A stretch of 64,000 bases of DNA. Origin: Plantago ovata (taxonomy: Eukaryota > Streptophyta > Magnoliopsida > Lamiales > Plantaginaceae). Below, piece after piece: positions 1-12,400 of the stretch (its first letter is position 1; each line of letters begins with the position of its first letter). The stretch spans positions 116,576,880 through 116,640,879 of the forward strand of contig CM051456.1 in NCBI GenBank assembly GCA_028274465.1. The letters run 5' to 3'. Below the pieces are notes generated by a model. The model searched no databases and had not been told where the DNA came from. It saw nothing but the letters and a program-made list of their open reading frames with translations. The translations under genes and the position numbers were made by a program.

Positions 1-1165
1 CCAATCGAAGGGTCTTGCCAAAACCTTGTCTCCCTGCCATCACCCACACCCAAATTCTCATAGAACCAACAACTCAACGCTACTTTAGAAACCAATTTAC
101 GCCACCACATAGACTAGCCAACACCGTCAGTACGATTCTCCTTCACATACAACATGCATTTCCACAAAGAACCATACTAGGCTCTCAGCACCACCGCCCA
201 CAACCCCTCCGTACCATTGAGCAACTTCCACGCCCACTTGCCGATTAAGGCCAACTTAAACAACATCAAATCCTTCACACCCAACCCACCTTTAATCTTC
301 GGCAAACAAACTTTCTCCCACTTAACCCACGAAACCTTATTCTCACCCACTACTTTCGACCCCCACAAAAAATTCCTTTGTAACGCAGTAAGCTCACGAA
401 TAACGGAAACATTAGCAACAAAAAAGGAGAAGGAATAAAAAGGAAATTCCCCAATAACTGAGTTTAGCAAAACTAATCGTCCACCAAAAGACAGATACTT
501 ATGCACCCAAAGTCCTAGTCGTTTGTTCACCTTATCAATCACCACCTTCCACATGCTAGCCCCACGCTCATTCTCCCCAATTGGCAGCCCTAAATAAGTG
601 AACGAGATACCACCCACCTGACAATTCAAACGATGAGCCCAACCACCTAACACCGCCTCCTCCACTCCTACCCCAACCAAACAACTCTTCTGAAAATTTA
701 TCTTCAATCACGAGACTCCCTCAAAGCACTTCAAAATAGCCTTCAACACCACAATATTCGATTCAACTGCCTCACCGAAAAAGATAGTATCATCCGCAAA
801 TTGTAAGTGTGAGATCCCAACCCCCTATCTCCCCACACGGTAAGGAAGGAAAGCACCATCATCAACCGCCTTTCGCATCACCTGGCTCAACCCTTCCGCC
901 ACAATAAGAAACAGAAAAGGAGATAAGGGATCCCACAAACCTCTCCTAGGCGAAAACTCCTTCGTCGGAGACCCATTCACCAACACAGAAGAACTAGCCG
1001 AAGAGACACACTCCATAATCCACCGAATCCATCTCGACCCAAAGCTCATTCTCACCATCATCTCCTCCAAAAAATCCCAGCGAACAGAATCGTACGCCTT
1101 CTCAAAATCAATCTTAAAGACAAAATTACATCTACTACCCCCACTAAACACCCACTTTTCATCCT
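1..1165 (-). mobile_element. L1-type LINE, ORF2 reverse transcriptase C-terminal part, degenerate
   Basis: Read on the minus strand, this continues the reverse transcriptase begun at 2041-3645. Positions 1151-825 encode the RT palm segment with FKIDFEKAYDSVRW; about 815-775 encode LQFADDTIFFGE, the FADD form of the catalytic box. Positions 707-177 encode the thumb and connection part with SFTYLGLPIG and GGLGVKDLMLFKLALIGKW. From about 110 to the window edge one frame reads GVGDGRETRFWQDP, typical of the region before the zf-RVT domain, so the element runs off the left edge. Stops and frame changes separate these blocks, so it is not functional. It belongs to plant L1-type LINEs; the strand and order match the second segment on the other side of an inserted TIR element. 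Confidence 0.9.
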
Positions 1166-2035
1166 AGTCCATCTTTTCCAATCAATTACATTTTAGTCCA
1201 ATCGGACGTCCGGTGTTGACTCCGGTGACTTGTCTCTCCGAATTTTAGCCCATCCAAACATGCCCTTATACTCCAAACAGTGTTTTTTCCTTTTTCCTTT
1301 TTTCTTTTTCTTTCTTTTCTTTTCTTTTTTCTGTTTTTCTTTTGTTCTTTTTTCTGTTTCTCTATTTTCCTTTTTTACTTTTATATTTTCTTTATGTTTA
1401 TTAAAAAACATAAAAAAAAAAAAATGAACGAGACTTCCGTTCGTACAGTTCCGATCGGAGCTGGAATGTTCCGATCGGAATTAGAAAGCCCCGATTAGAG
1501 ATGTACAGAGCTCCAATTGGAGCTCCGTACACAGCTCCAATTGGAGCTTTGTACAGCTCCGATCGGAATTGTACAGTTCCGATTGGAAATGTTCATCTTC
1601 TAATTTTCATTTAGTATTATTTATTTTTCTTTAATAAAGGAAAAAATAAAAGGAAAAAAAGTAAAATTTGGGACTCATTTTCAAATTCAGTTATCGTAGA
1701 GGTTTGTTGTAAAATATTTTGTAGACTATTTTGAAGTATAGCTAAATTATGTGGGTTAATTTCTTAATAGTTTGTGTTAATATTGTAAAAATTAAAACTT
1801 TTGGGGTAAATTTGTAATAAACAAAACTTCATGTTGTTTGAATTAATTTAGAATCATAAATTCCGACAGGGGCAAAAATGTCATTTCCAGGCTTAGAGCG
1901 TAGAAAGTCAAATCCGTGGGTTAATTTGTAATTAGGTTTATTTAGTAGGGGATGTTTACGTAATAAAAAAATATAGTTGGACTAATCTGTAATAACTGAA
2001 AATAGCAGGCGTACCAAATGTAATAGCCCCAATCT
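1157..2035. mobile_element. Non-autonomous MULE-like TIR element splitting the LINE
   Basis: Coding similarity to the LINE stops near 1155 and resumes near 2041. The left end reads CAATTACATTTTAGTCCAA (about 1183-1201). The right end, inverted, reads CAGTTATTACAGATTAGTCC, giving imperfect inverted termini. The left terminus closely matches the termini of the element at 40411-41015, so the two belong to one family. Inside are a pyrimidine-rich tract (about 1285-1400) and a cluster of palindromes at 1440-1600, including GAGCTCCAATTGGAGCTC (1508-1525) and AGCTCCAATTGGAGCT (1533-1548). No coding potential was seen. I could not fix the exact ends or a target duplication. Confidence 0.6.
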
Positions 2036-2040
2036 TAAAT

Positions 2041-3645
2041 GCGAACTAGCTCCTCTTCCTCTTAGTCGCATCACTCACCACTTCATTGGCTACAAGAATA
2101 TTGTCCAGGATATGTCTGGAGCCCACGAAAGCAGATTGATTATGAGAAATCAACCCATCTAACTTCGAACCTAATCGATTAGCTAAAATCTTATAGCCAC
2201 TACCAATCAACGAAATAGGCTGAAACTCTTCAATAGCCACCGGATTCAACTTCTTAGGAAATAAAGTAATGAAGGTAGTATTTAAACCCTTCACCAACTT
2301 CGCATTCCTATGAAACTCCAGCAAAAATTGCTCCACATATCCCTTCACCTCCTCCTAGAAGAATCTGAAGAAGTGAAACTTAAAGCCATCCCCAAACTGC
2401 ACTCTTAATCTCCTCCATGTGGAAAGGCCTTTCAAGATCCACACTCTCAAAATCTGCTAACCACGAACACATATGAAAGACTACCCAACCGCAAGGGACC
2501 CTCTAAGCGAGCACTAAAATGATCAGAAAAATACTGTCGAACCCCTTCCTTCACTCTCTCCACCTCCTCATACCAAACCCCTTTAATCCTCAACCCCTCA
2601 ATAGACTTCATACGCCCCTTCTTCTTCAAACACTCATGAAAGAATCTAGAATTCGCATCTCCGTCCTCCCCCCCCCCCACGGGATCCTTGATTGATGAAA
2701 ACAAATAGAACACTACAACTCTAAAGCCGCCCTCAACTCATCATGAACTGCTTTGTACTGAGTAGCACGTTCGCCATCTCCAAACAAAACTGGCCGCACC
2801 AAACTAAACAATAACGCATCACCGTCTAACTCAAATAGAATCAACGCCACATCTCTCACGCAATCAAAATCTAACCTCATCAATTCTTCTGAAAGAGAAA
2901 GTATCTTCCCATCCAATTCATCCATGTTACTCCCAAGCCACTATTTAATCTCCCCATTTAGAATCTTCTACTTCTCCGAAAGCACAAAACCACCCCACCC
3001 TACCACCTCCACTAACGCCCAAACCCTGCGAAGTAAGTCCACAAAATCAGCATTCTTCTGCCACCCTGTAACATATCTAAATGGTCTAGGCCTCCAATCC
3101 AAACGTCCCGACTTCAACAAAATAGTTGCATGATCAGAAACCCGTCGTAAATCAAACTGAGCCAAATCAGCACACCTCTCGAACCACCCCTTCGACAACA
3201 AAAACCTATCCAAGCGACTACAACAACTACCATTCGGACGGTACCAAGTAAAACGTCGTCTATTCAGCGGCAAATCAATCAATGCTAACTCCTCTATGAA
3301 ATCAGAAAAACAACTCATACCCGCTGACAACTCAGAAGAAACCAACCCCCTACGCTCCTGAGGGCACCTCACCACATTAAAATCGCCACACACATACCAT
3401 TTTTCTACCACCGCACCAACAATACGCACCTTCAACCTCCGCCATTAATCTGCTCTACTCGCACTGATACTATGGCCATACACATTAATAATACCCACCC
3501 GCTCACCTTCCCAATCCCCCACGACCTCCAGGAACCCGTCATCACCCCATAAGTCAGACCGCACAGACACCGAACTATCCCAAATACACAAAAGACCCAG
3601 AACGACCGTTAGCTCCACTAAAAATCCAATCAAAACGATTTCAAA
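2041..3645 (-). mobile_element. L1-type LINE, ORF2 endonuclease and RT N-terminal part, degenerate
   Basis: On the minus strand this segment holds, in order: the end of an apurinic endonuclease domain at 3633-2968 (GLLCIWDSS, VCGDFNVVRCPQERRG, FTWYRPNGSCCSRLDRFLLS, SDHATILL), a linker with GDANSRFFHECLKKKGR (2713-2447), and the RT fingers with ITLFPKKLNPV, FQPISLIGSGYKILANRLGSKL and NQSAFVGSRHILDNILVANEVV (2348-2046). Plant L1 ORF2 proteins have exactly this order. The endonuclease N-terminus is missing beyond about 3645, so the copy is 5' truncated, and several stops break the frame. The RT resumes at 1151 across the inserted element. Confidence 0.92.
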
Positions 3646-3739
3646 TCATAACACACTAGGGAATTCCAATACTGCACTCGACTATAATAATTAAATTAAA
3701 TACGCCAATTAAATTCTTACTAATATAGACATAGTCAGA

Positions 3740-3825
3740 CAATAAAGTGTAGCTCAGTTGGTAACCTGCTTCACCCCAACCAATAGGTCAGGGGTTTGAG
3801 TCACCACGGGGTAAATGGGAACCAT
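3740..3825 (+). mobile_element. Short tRNA-derived retroposed insert
   Basis: An 86-bp insert is flanked by perfect 12-bp direct repeats GACATAGTCAGA (3728-3739 and 3826-3837). Inside is a box A-like TAGCTCAGTTGGT and, about 40 bp on, a box B-like GGGTTTGAGTC, the spacing of a polymerase III tRNA promoter. There is no long tail. It could be a tRNA retropseudogene or the head of a SINE. The box B has T where tRNAs carry C, so it is not a functional tRNA gene. Confidence 0.7.
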
Positions 3826-3943
3826 GACATAGTCAGATATCATTCATAGTTTTAAGACGGAAGAAGTACATAGTTAAACTTTTTCAAATCACTAAACATG
3901 ATGAATGTGTATCTCTTGTGAGTCTTTAAGTCTTCCTTGGCAT

Positions 3944-4623
3944 ACACCAAACATTCTTCTCCTTATTCGCCCTACTTGTTGAGAGCTTGTCACCAAAAAC
4001 AGATACCATATCCAGGAGCAGAGCCTTTATTCTATACGCCACCACCCGTACCGGAAGCCTCTTATTTCGAAAGACAAATTCATTCCGAGCTTTCCAAACG
4101 TTCAACATGATTGCCAAGAAAACCAACCTATTTTCTTCTACATGTGTGGCAGCAACTGGGGGCTTGCTGCGTGACGAACATGGCGAGTGGATCCTAGGCT
4201 TCTCACAAAAGCTTTCTGGGGTCACAATAAACACAGCAGAGCTGTTGGCTTTGCGACAAGGCCTTCAGCTAGCATGGGACAGGAGGTCATCCAAGATTAT
4301 AGTCGAGACGGACTCAGAGGTCGTTTATAAGCTTGTCAAAGCCTCAGATACTAGGGAGCACCCCCTACACAACCTTCTTGAAGACGTGCGAAGTCTCCTT
4401 CGCCGACCTTGTGAGAGTGTCATTCAGCATACTAAGCGTGAGGGGAATGCGTGTGCGGATTCCTTGGCCAAGTTAGGACACGAGATGGATGGGCTCTGCC
4501 TTTGGGAGGTGCCGCCTCCGTCTCTCCTTCCGTTTTTGAATAAAGATGTAGAGGACATGGTCCTCATAGCGTAGTACTCTTTCTCTTTCTTTTGAGTAAT
4601 TTTGTTTTCTTGCTGAGAAAAAA
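3944..4623. mobile_element. 5'-truncated, 5'-inverted LINE insertion (twin-priming structure)
   Basis: The 16-bp direct repeat AAGTCTTCCTTGGCAT lies at 3928-3943 and 4624-4639. Between them the right part (about 4137-4623) is a plus-strand LINE 3' end: RNase H coding, short 3' UTR and a short A tail just before the repeat. The left part (about 3944-4130) is the adjoining upstream LINE segment in opposite orientation; on the minus strand it reads AIMLNVWKARNEFVFRNK, the usual segment just before RNase H. A target duplication plus an inverted 5' part with a small gap at the junction is the classic product of twin priming. Confidence 0.85.
4137..4574 (+). pseudogene. LINE RNase H (RVT_3) domain fragment
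   Basis: An open frame encodes TGGLLRDEHGEWILGF, then NTAELLALRQGLQLAWDR, IIVETDSEVVYKLV and HTKREGNACADSLAKLGHEM before its stop. These match the successive blocks of the plant LINE-type RNase H domain: first strand, the conserved E of the helix, the D of ETDS, and the final N/D of REGNACADSLAK. The first aspartate block, normally before the GG, is lost at the inversion junction. It is part of the 5'-inverted LINE insertion and is not an independent gene. Confidence 0.85.
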
Positions 4624-4639
4624 AAGTCTTCCTTGGCAT

Positions 4640-5063
4640 GCCAAGACGTAGTATTATTATCAATAACTTGGGGTTTTATAGCATGTTGTCAATGGATTAA
4701 TAAGATGATTAATACCTAAGGATAATGAATTTGCCACACGTAAAATTCCTAATAAGTATAATCTTCTAGTCTTGTGGAGGCTATCTATATATATTATTAT
4801 ATGACATTGTATTTTGTTGAATTTCAATCTCCCAAGAAATGGAAAGGGAAGGGGACCTAGCTAGCTAATCTCTTCTTATCGCATGAAGGCATAGAGACAA
4901 ATAAATATTCGAATACCAAGAAAAAAATCCAATCGATTCTTCCAATATTCTCATTCTGTGGTTTCAACTTGCAACAAACAAATTCATACCGCCAAAAATG
5001 TTAAAACTCTGAAAAAGGCCTTCATGGCCCATGCAATCACCAACTATATATCTTTCAATGATG

Positions 5064-5133
<70 letters not shown>

Positions 5134-5201
5134 CATTATTATTTTAATTTTATTCTACACATGCAATTTATAGAGTATGTATAGTTTTGAGGCGAATTAG
5201 G
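4640..5201. other. Intergenic, ATT microsatellite
   Basis: No gene was seen. Positions about 5063-5150 are an interrupted (ATT)n tract, with ATT runs broken by AGT units. The rest is unique-looking AT-rich sequence. Confidence 0.6.
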
Positions 5202-5209
5202 GACGACTC

Positions 5210-5826
5210 CAGTGGCGAAGGCAGAAGCAAAATTCAGGTGGGTCTAAATTAAAGATATGACATTTTTCTTTTTAGAAAAATTTTCAAAAAATTATACATG
5301 CTATATAATAATCTAATAAAATATTTTAAAAACAATTTCATTTTTCATATGTTTCTAACTGTATATATACATTCAAATATCAAAATAATATTATATATTA
5401 ATACGCATAAGTTTAACCTTGAATTAATACGGATAAGATTTGAAGTATTAAAACACGCCACATCTATAGTTAAAAAAGACTGAACATGCACCTCTAAAGA
5501 AAATATGTAAAATTTTAAAAATGTAAGAAAAAAAATTAAAAATAAAACTTTCAAATGATTGAGAAAAACCTAAATAGAGAGAGAAAGAAGAGTGCTATCA
5601 AAACTAGTAAAAAGGACAAGAAATTTACATAAAAGTGAAAAATTGGATAAGATTAAAAAATAAATAGATAACAAGGATCGAACACGCAACTTGAAGTATA
5701 GTATCTTCATATACTAACCACTGGGACATGTAACTTCCCATTTGTATTACTACTATATGTATTATATTATCTATAATTTCAGTAGGGTCTAATGCACCCA
5801 CTGGACCTTACCTGGCTCCGCCGTTG
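5210..5826. mobile_element. hAT-type non-autonomous element
   Basis: The left end CAGTGGCGAAGGCAGAAGC is inverted at the right as CTGGCTCCGCCGTTG. Perfect 8-bp direct repeats GACGACTC flank it (5202-5209 and 5827-5834), the duplication length of hAT elements. The sequence next to both termini (GGTGGGTC; CCCACTGGACC) also pairs. No transposase is present. The element at 17829-18440 has related ends. Confidence 0.87.
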
Positions 5827-6018
5827 GACGACTCAATATATAAACAGGATCCGACACATCACCATGGTCCAAGTCCAACTATCGTCTCATCACGGTAAGA
5901 AGGCCTATATGAAATTATGAATGAGAAAAGGACTTGAGCTCCGACTAACATGGATCCGCTCCTACCATTTAGGTTTTACCAAACTCTCTACTTAGTTTGC
6001 ATGATTATTCGATACCCT

Positions 6019-6187
6019 TTTTTTTAATAATCGAACCATTACAATTTCATAAGTAGCATTACAAAGTTAGTAATAAACTATAAATAATCTCGCACTTGAC
6101 GAGAATTGAACCTATGACCTCTAGTGTCATGACACCTCAGTCTAACCAATTGAGCTAGACCTCATTGGTCAGAGACATTTCAAATAG
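6019..6187 (-). mobile_element. tRNA-derived SINE with 18-bp target duplication
   Basis: On the minus strand it has box A (TAGCTCAATTGGTTAGA), box B (GGTTCAATTC) and an AT-rich tail ending in a run of A. It is flanked by perfect 18-bp direct repeats ATGATTATTCGATACCCT (6001-6018 and 6188-6205). Length, head and tail fit a plant SINE. It looks complete and, from the intact duplication, rather recent. Confidence 0.92.
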
Positions 6188-6237
6188 ATGATTATTCGAT
6201 ACCCTAATTAGAATATTTTGTGAGTATATCCTAGAAT

Positions 6238-6496
6238 TAGGTTGACAATTTGGGACCAACCTATGATTTTTGAACCGACCCGCCCCGGACTGAAAAAATT
6301 TCAACTCATTGGGTCCGACCAAGAATGCATATCTTTGTGGTGATTTTTAAATTTATTCGGATTGGACCCGAATCCGATCCGGGCCGGTCGAATCGGATCC
6401 AATTCGATCCAAACAATTTGGAATTGGTGCTGCATGGATCCGATCCATATGGCTTCGGACTCATAGTGGACCGGTCCGGACCAATTGCCAGGCATA
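6238..6496. mobile_element. hAT-type MITE
   Basis: Inverted ends TAGGTTGACAATTTGG and CCAATTGCCAGGCATA are flanked by perfect 8-bp repeats CCTAGAAT (6230-6237 and 6497-6504). The body is GC-richer than its surroundings, with repeated GGACC, GGTCC and GATCC words. Confidence 0.85.
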
Positions 6497-6504
6497 CCTA
6501 GAAT

Positions 6505-7952
6505 AAACTGAAAGGCATGTACTTCTAATTTTCACAATACCAATTTACTTAAAGATTTGTGCTATATACTATATAGAGCTATCAGTAGACAGTAGTTATA
6601 TGATTGTACTTCTAATTAACTCCTTCACATGTTTTGAATTATTACTTATAATTAATAAGCCGCATATTGTTAAATCACCTATATACACTCTTGCCAAAAT
6701 GCTATCTCATCAAATACAAATATGTTAAAACTTGTGGATCTGGATCGAACAAATTAATCCGATCAACTCTTTTTGTCTTTTTAAGTTTAAAGATCATGAC
6801 TTGCTAAATGATACATAAAGCAGTTTGTTCATAAAGTGGTTGATTCTGTTTGGAATTTGGATGATGGAAGAAATGTCATTAAAACAAGTTAATTGATCCA
6901 CATTACATCATAGGCTTAATTTGAAGAATCTCTCGTTTTTCTTGCAGCTTGCTAGATAACCACTAACTGTGCAATTACACAGTTGGTTCGATATTATGTT
7001 GTTCCCATCTGTATTTATTAATCAAACTTAACTCACCAAAGAAAAATTCTATCTTATCTTATGGATTACAAAACTTTATTCACCTTCTAAATAGGTGGTT
7101 TACAAAATTTTACTCATTTTGTAATTTTGTAAAATGTAAGCTACTTTACAGCTTTATCATTACTTTATATTTTAGCAACTTCATTTCAATTAAACAATAA
7201 CATACCGGTCTAACTTTACTACTTTATTGTTTATTATTAAAATACACATTAAACCCTAATGGGTAATTTTTTTGGGACGAAGGAAATAGTTATTCGGTCC
7301 ACAACTCAAATTTATGTTGATACTAGTGTGTGTGGTGAATTTCCCATGGGTGTGTTGAGTTAGCCGGTTTCACCCAAGTTTCTTTAAGGTGGTGTTTTGT
7401 TGGTACTTCAAGACTTGAAAGTTGAAACCTATTGTACAGTCTCGGTGACTTTCTTCTTGTTTCGGTTTTCTACTTGATTTTCTTTCCCGCTCCACTTGGT
7501 GCTCCTCGGTTGCCTTTGGCTTGTCACAAAATTCTTTGTGGCTTACGAACTTCGGGATTTTCTTGGACGCTTTAAGACCATTTTATTGTTATGTGGCGTT
7601 TGAGAATTTTAGTATAGAGGTGGAGAACTTTGTAACTCAGGTTGAGTTTGTAGTTTTTTTTATTTGGAACCTTTCTCGAATATATGCTACGAGTGTTTAA
7701 TGACATCTTTATTAGAGATAAGCGCATAAATATAAATAGCATAAAAGTTTTCCAAACTGCTTTAACTTAGAAATACAAGAACAATTGTTGTGTGTTACAA
7801 AGTAGAAAACTAGCATATGTTATATAGGCAAGAAACTAGACTAAAAGACAGGAGAAATTTAATACATTATACATTAAACTATTCACAAACTACATGTGTT
7901 TTTTTTTAACGGTAAAATTTTATTCACAGGCCACATGTGAACATATCAACAG
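6505..7952. other. Intergenic, no gene seen
   Basis: AT-rich to about 7230, then 7240-7730 is richer in GC and T and resembles a retroelement 3' UTR (blocks such as TTTGGCTTGTCAC and a T run near 7656). I found no open frame of recognisable family and no clear ends. Confidence 0.4.
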
Positions 7953-8340
7953 AAGTTCCTAGTCATTTGGACTTAGTTTTTCTTTTACTATTTCAGTTAA
8001 CAGAAGCTACGTGTTTGTTATTATGTTCCTTGTAAATAGGTTAGTTTAGTAATTAGTACTAGCTTTGAATTGATATGTAACCTTTCTGATTTTACTATAT
8101 ATACATACAAACTCACCACCGAGTAAATCAGGTGGAATTATTTCATTTACAAGTTCCTAGTCATTTGGACTTAGTTTTGCTTTGACTATTTCAGTTAACA
8201 TAAGCTACGTGGTTGTTATTCTGTTCTTTGTAAATAGGTTAGTTAAATACTAGCTTTGAATTCACTTGTAACCTTTCTGATTTTACTATATATACATACA
8301 AACTCACCACCGAGTAAATCAAGTGGATTATTTCATTTAC
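7953..8340. repeat. Tandem duplication, two units of about 190-198 bp
   Basis: Unit 1 (7953-8150) and unit 2 (8151-8340) begin alike with AAGTTCCTAGTCATTTGGAC and end alike with TTATTTCATTTAC. They differ by a few substitutions and short indels. Each holds CTATATATACATACAAACTC, a TATA-like stretch, so the unit may come from an LTR. Confidence 0.85.
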
Positions 8341-8911
8341 ATAGCATAACTTCAATGCCCCTCAACTAATATGTCACTGTCATCTTGATCCATCTAGATC
8401 CTAATTTGACAGATAATCCTTATTATTGCAAGTTGTATTTATGGGATGGTGGTGAAGACAATGACATCGCCAAAATTCTTTATACGGTCTTCAAGTAACT
8501 CGTGGATTATGGTTCGACTTAAGGCGTACTTGTACAGGGAACCTTCCAAACCGTATATCTATTCATCCACTCTAATCTTTCTTTGAGCGCTCGTAATGAA
8601 TACGAACTTGCTTGAGCTGAGTTCCGAACTGTATTTCCAGTTCTCCTTCTTCTTTTTCTTTGTTATCTCTACTTTTATATGGTTCTTTGTTTATGGGGAT
8701 CTCCTCAAGAGTATTAACACTCCCCCTCAAGATTGAGAGTACATATATTAAATATTCCCATCTTGCGTATCACATCTTTTAGATTTTCTTCAAAAACGAC
8801 CTTTGTGAAAACGTCGGCCATACGGGTTTTACCATATTCCCGAATCGAACCCTCCCCTTTGGCGGTTGAGTTTTGTTGTATCTTATCGTTTGGGCATCTT
8901 CGCCCTAGCAT
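8341..8911 (-). mobile_element. Fossil of a Ty1/copia-like LTR element
   Basis: A short minus-strand block about 8735-8900 resembles the C-terminal tail of copia polyproteins (DVFTK followed by a LNLEGEC-like end). It is an old, broken relic with most of the element gone. The neighbouring tandem duplication may be LTR-derived. Family assignment is tentative. Confidence 0.45.
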
Positions 8912-9080
8912 TTTTGTGCTCTCTTTATAAATATAATTTTAGAAAGAAAAAAAAACAATTAGCATTACTGGTGGTGTCACTGTTATGTCACATGTGCATG
9001 CGTGCAACACCTTCTAATCTCCGCGGTCAGGCAATTTTATTTTTGTATAACTTTTAATTTGGAAAACCCAACTTTTATTA

Positions 9081-9403
9081 CTCCCTCCCTTTTTAAAAAA
9101 ATATTATTTATAAGATGTTTTAAATTTTTTGCCTTATTCATACATTATTCATAAAAATAAATGTTTTAGGTTTGAAATTAATATAATATTAAATTTTCAA
9201 GATAATAATTATAATGTTGGACTTTCAATATTTGAATTCCAATATAATAATTCTTTTGTAATGTTATGATTGGATGTTAGAAGAATAAACTATTTTTTAA
9301 TTGTAATCATAATTATGGTGGAGAATCATATACATTTTATATCATAATTATTCTCTTAATATGTATACATTTGACTAAAACATGTTATAAAAAACGGATG
9401 AAG
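9081..9403. mobile_element. Stowaway-type MITE (Tc1/mariner)
   Basis: The left end CTCCCTCCCTTTTTAAAAAA and the inverted right end (CTTCATCCGTTTTTTATAAC) match the CTCCCTCCGT terminus of plant Stowaway MITEs. TA dinucleotides flank both sides (9079-9080 and 9404-9405). The body is AT-rich and non-coding. Confidence 0.8.
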
Positions 9404-9405
9404 TA

Positions 9406-12400
9406 GTGTCAAATAAAACAGATTCTTTCCAAGAATTTCAATATTTAATTTTAATTGTATTTAAGTTGATTGATAGATATTGTTCGGACTTCGTAAACTA
9501 GAATTGTAGCTGGGGAATTACTCCGGTTAATAGTGCACTTGGACAAGATTTTTCGCGATGACAATCCCCCCCCCCCCCGTCCACTACGGACCGCAGTAAA
9601 CCTCCAGAATTTTTCCCAAGTCCATTTTAGCAAGCATTATAACATTGGGCTTTGGATTTTTCAACTGGGCCTAGTGAAATCTGTCTAGAAACAAACATGC
9701 CAACTTGGCCATTCATACTTTTCAATCTTCTTCAAGGTCGATTATCTACGGGTAATATTTTCTTATTTAGAGGAACCAAAATTTGACACAGCTAATGATG
9801 TGTGACCTACATTTGTAGTTTAGTGCGTAAGAAAATAAGTTAAATGATTGATAGTGATACCAATACTTATATCAATAACGTAACGCGCACCTTTATATAG
9901 TAGAAATATATTCATAATAACTCGAGTGTTCTTTGATTTTTTTTTTTAATTTTTCGTTTACAAAACGGAATGAAAAGGCTAGCTGCCTAAAGCACATCGC
10001 GAAGAAAGGGGGACTCGCGAGCCTCCCCTTCGTCCTTGTTTTTTTTATGATGGATGATATATCCCGGATTACTGAATGAATGGTGACAAAGTACCATGCG
10101 AAAAATGTGTGTTAATTTTATTATGGTGTCAAAATATATCTCAGGTAAAAGTCATTAGTAACGCTGAGGGCCCAAAAATATTGGGCCTGGGCCCAAAAAC
10201 AACCAATGTTGAAATGTGCATTCCATTCACATCACTAGTTGCATCTTGTTGGCAACTCAGTTCAACTCGGATAGCAAGCATCTAGTCATGTATTGCTAAT
10301 TTGCTATTTAAGAATGTATATGATCTTGAAAAGGTAGAATTCATTTCTAAATATGATGGGATCTTGTTGAAAGCATAAAATCGTGATGCGATAATTCGTC
10401 TTCAAACATGTGAATTGGATGTCCTCTAGATATGGATGGCGCACAAAGGGAGGATGGGTTGCGTCTTTGCATGAACGGAACAACGACAAAAGAAGACGAA
10501 GCGTCAGAAAAAAATGGAGAGATCGGCGCCATCAAGAAAGAAATAAAAAGAATCGAGGTTTTGAGGGAATCATCTTTATTTAACAATTGAAAATTACATG
10601 CAATCAATTGAGAATGATCTCACATGTGAAATTCGATTACTTTTATAAGGTAGGCTAACGTATGATCAACATACGTTTGATCATACACCAACGTATCTTG
10701 GATGGAGCTAAATTGTGCCCCTCTTCACTTAGTATAGTGCGTGTCTCTCTTCCCCTTAATTACTAGCAGTACCCATTCATCTAGAGGTATATACACCAAC
10801 TAACAACAACACTAATTTGTAGGTCGCAACAATTTTTCTAAAAGAGTTTTATACTTAAATATTGATAGAAGACCGAAGAAATCAAAATGTACTTACAATT
10901 TTTTGAAAAAAATCAAATTCCTCTAAATATAATACATGGAAGTTAAAATATTTTAGGGAATGGGTTAAAAATGTGATCATGAATTAGGAAAACCGGTGCA
11001 CATTCTCTAAGGAGAATGGTGAAAGGTGATGGATAGTGATTAATTTAGAGAGGAAAAATAAAAGATAATTTGTGTTGTAGTTGGCCGTTCTAAATTAGAG
11101 CCAAATATAATACTCGTTTAAAGGGTAGGTTGCTAAATGAGACCCAAATACTCTGTATATACTTACCCGCTATATGTATCCTACAATAATTTCATTGGGT
11201 GCAAATGGTCTGAAAAATGGAATATCCGTGTCGGAAACGAGTGTTAGGTTAGTCCTTTTTGCCTAATTAACCACCTCGATTGATAGTAACCTCACAATAA
11301 TATATTATAATTAAATTAATATTAAGACATAATATCAACATTAAGTAGCTTTATTGAAGTAGTCTTTCAATCATAATCATGAGAATAATTTAACAAAGTG
11401 TTGATACTGATGGCCAAGGACGTGGAACCTCATCATGCCGACTTGGAACCTTGTAGGAAGGTCCCATAGATTCATGATCACATTATCAAACCCCTTTTTT
11501 TTGCCTCATGACTAAGAGAAGAAATTATTGCCATTTCTATTACATTATAAAGTCATTAACCAAATAAACTGTCACTTTGCCTTTTTATCTATTAATATCA
11601 TAATATCCTATCTTAATCCCACCAACCGTATTAATGTTAATGTAATCAAGTTTTAATTTGTCAGTTTTATTTAGTCCGTCAGTTACGTTGATGAAAAAAA
11701 TAGAGTTACATGGTACAAGTTTGCTTAAATTCAATAATCTTAACTTTGTTTATCTTTTCTCTATTATCATATGTTATATTTCTCTCCAAGCACTGATCAC
11801 ATGTGAAAATACCATGTTATATAGTATGCTGTTAAATGTATTGTATGTATTCATAAAGTAAAGTAAGGATTCCTTACTTTCATTTAAATAATATTTCAGT
11901 TCAGATCAGTTTAATTCATACTAATTTATTTAGTCATTTATACGAGATAGTTCAGTTATGTAAAAACGAAAATAACATATTCTTATACATGTTTATACAT
12001 GGTGGTGTGATTGCATGTTTTTCATTGGGGCAATTATTGAAGAATTAATAAGTGATTAAATTATGCACCTTATTATAAGTTTCAACTTTTTAAATGGAGT
12101 GCTAGACTAGGTAGCCTCAGGAATTTAATGAAGACACACTGATCCTCTCTATTGCTCAATATAGCATTGTAGATAAAATTGGAAATTGAATAATAATATA
12201 AAATAAATAAAAATGTGTCGTAGATATTGTGATAAGAAGATGAGATAAAGATATAGTACTAGATGGCAATCTTTTATGCCCAGCTGATCATATAGGAGTA
12301 TACGGTAAGCTTAATCCTTATCTTGAATAATAATTATCTCTATTGCTAGCAATTGAGATATAATGCATCCTTTTTTTGGCTCATCATGAAAGATCATGGC

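Noticed and set aside
1230-1498. Phe-rich and Lys-rich open frames on both strands
   Set aside because: Produced by the pyrimidine-rich tract inside the MULE-like element.
6100-6170. Possible tRNA gene on the minus strand
   Set aside because: The boxes belong to a SINE with an A tail and an 18-bp target duplication.
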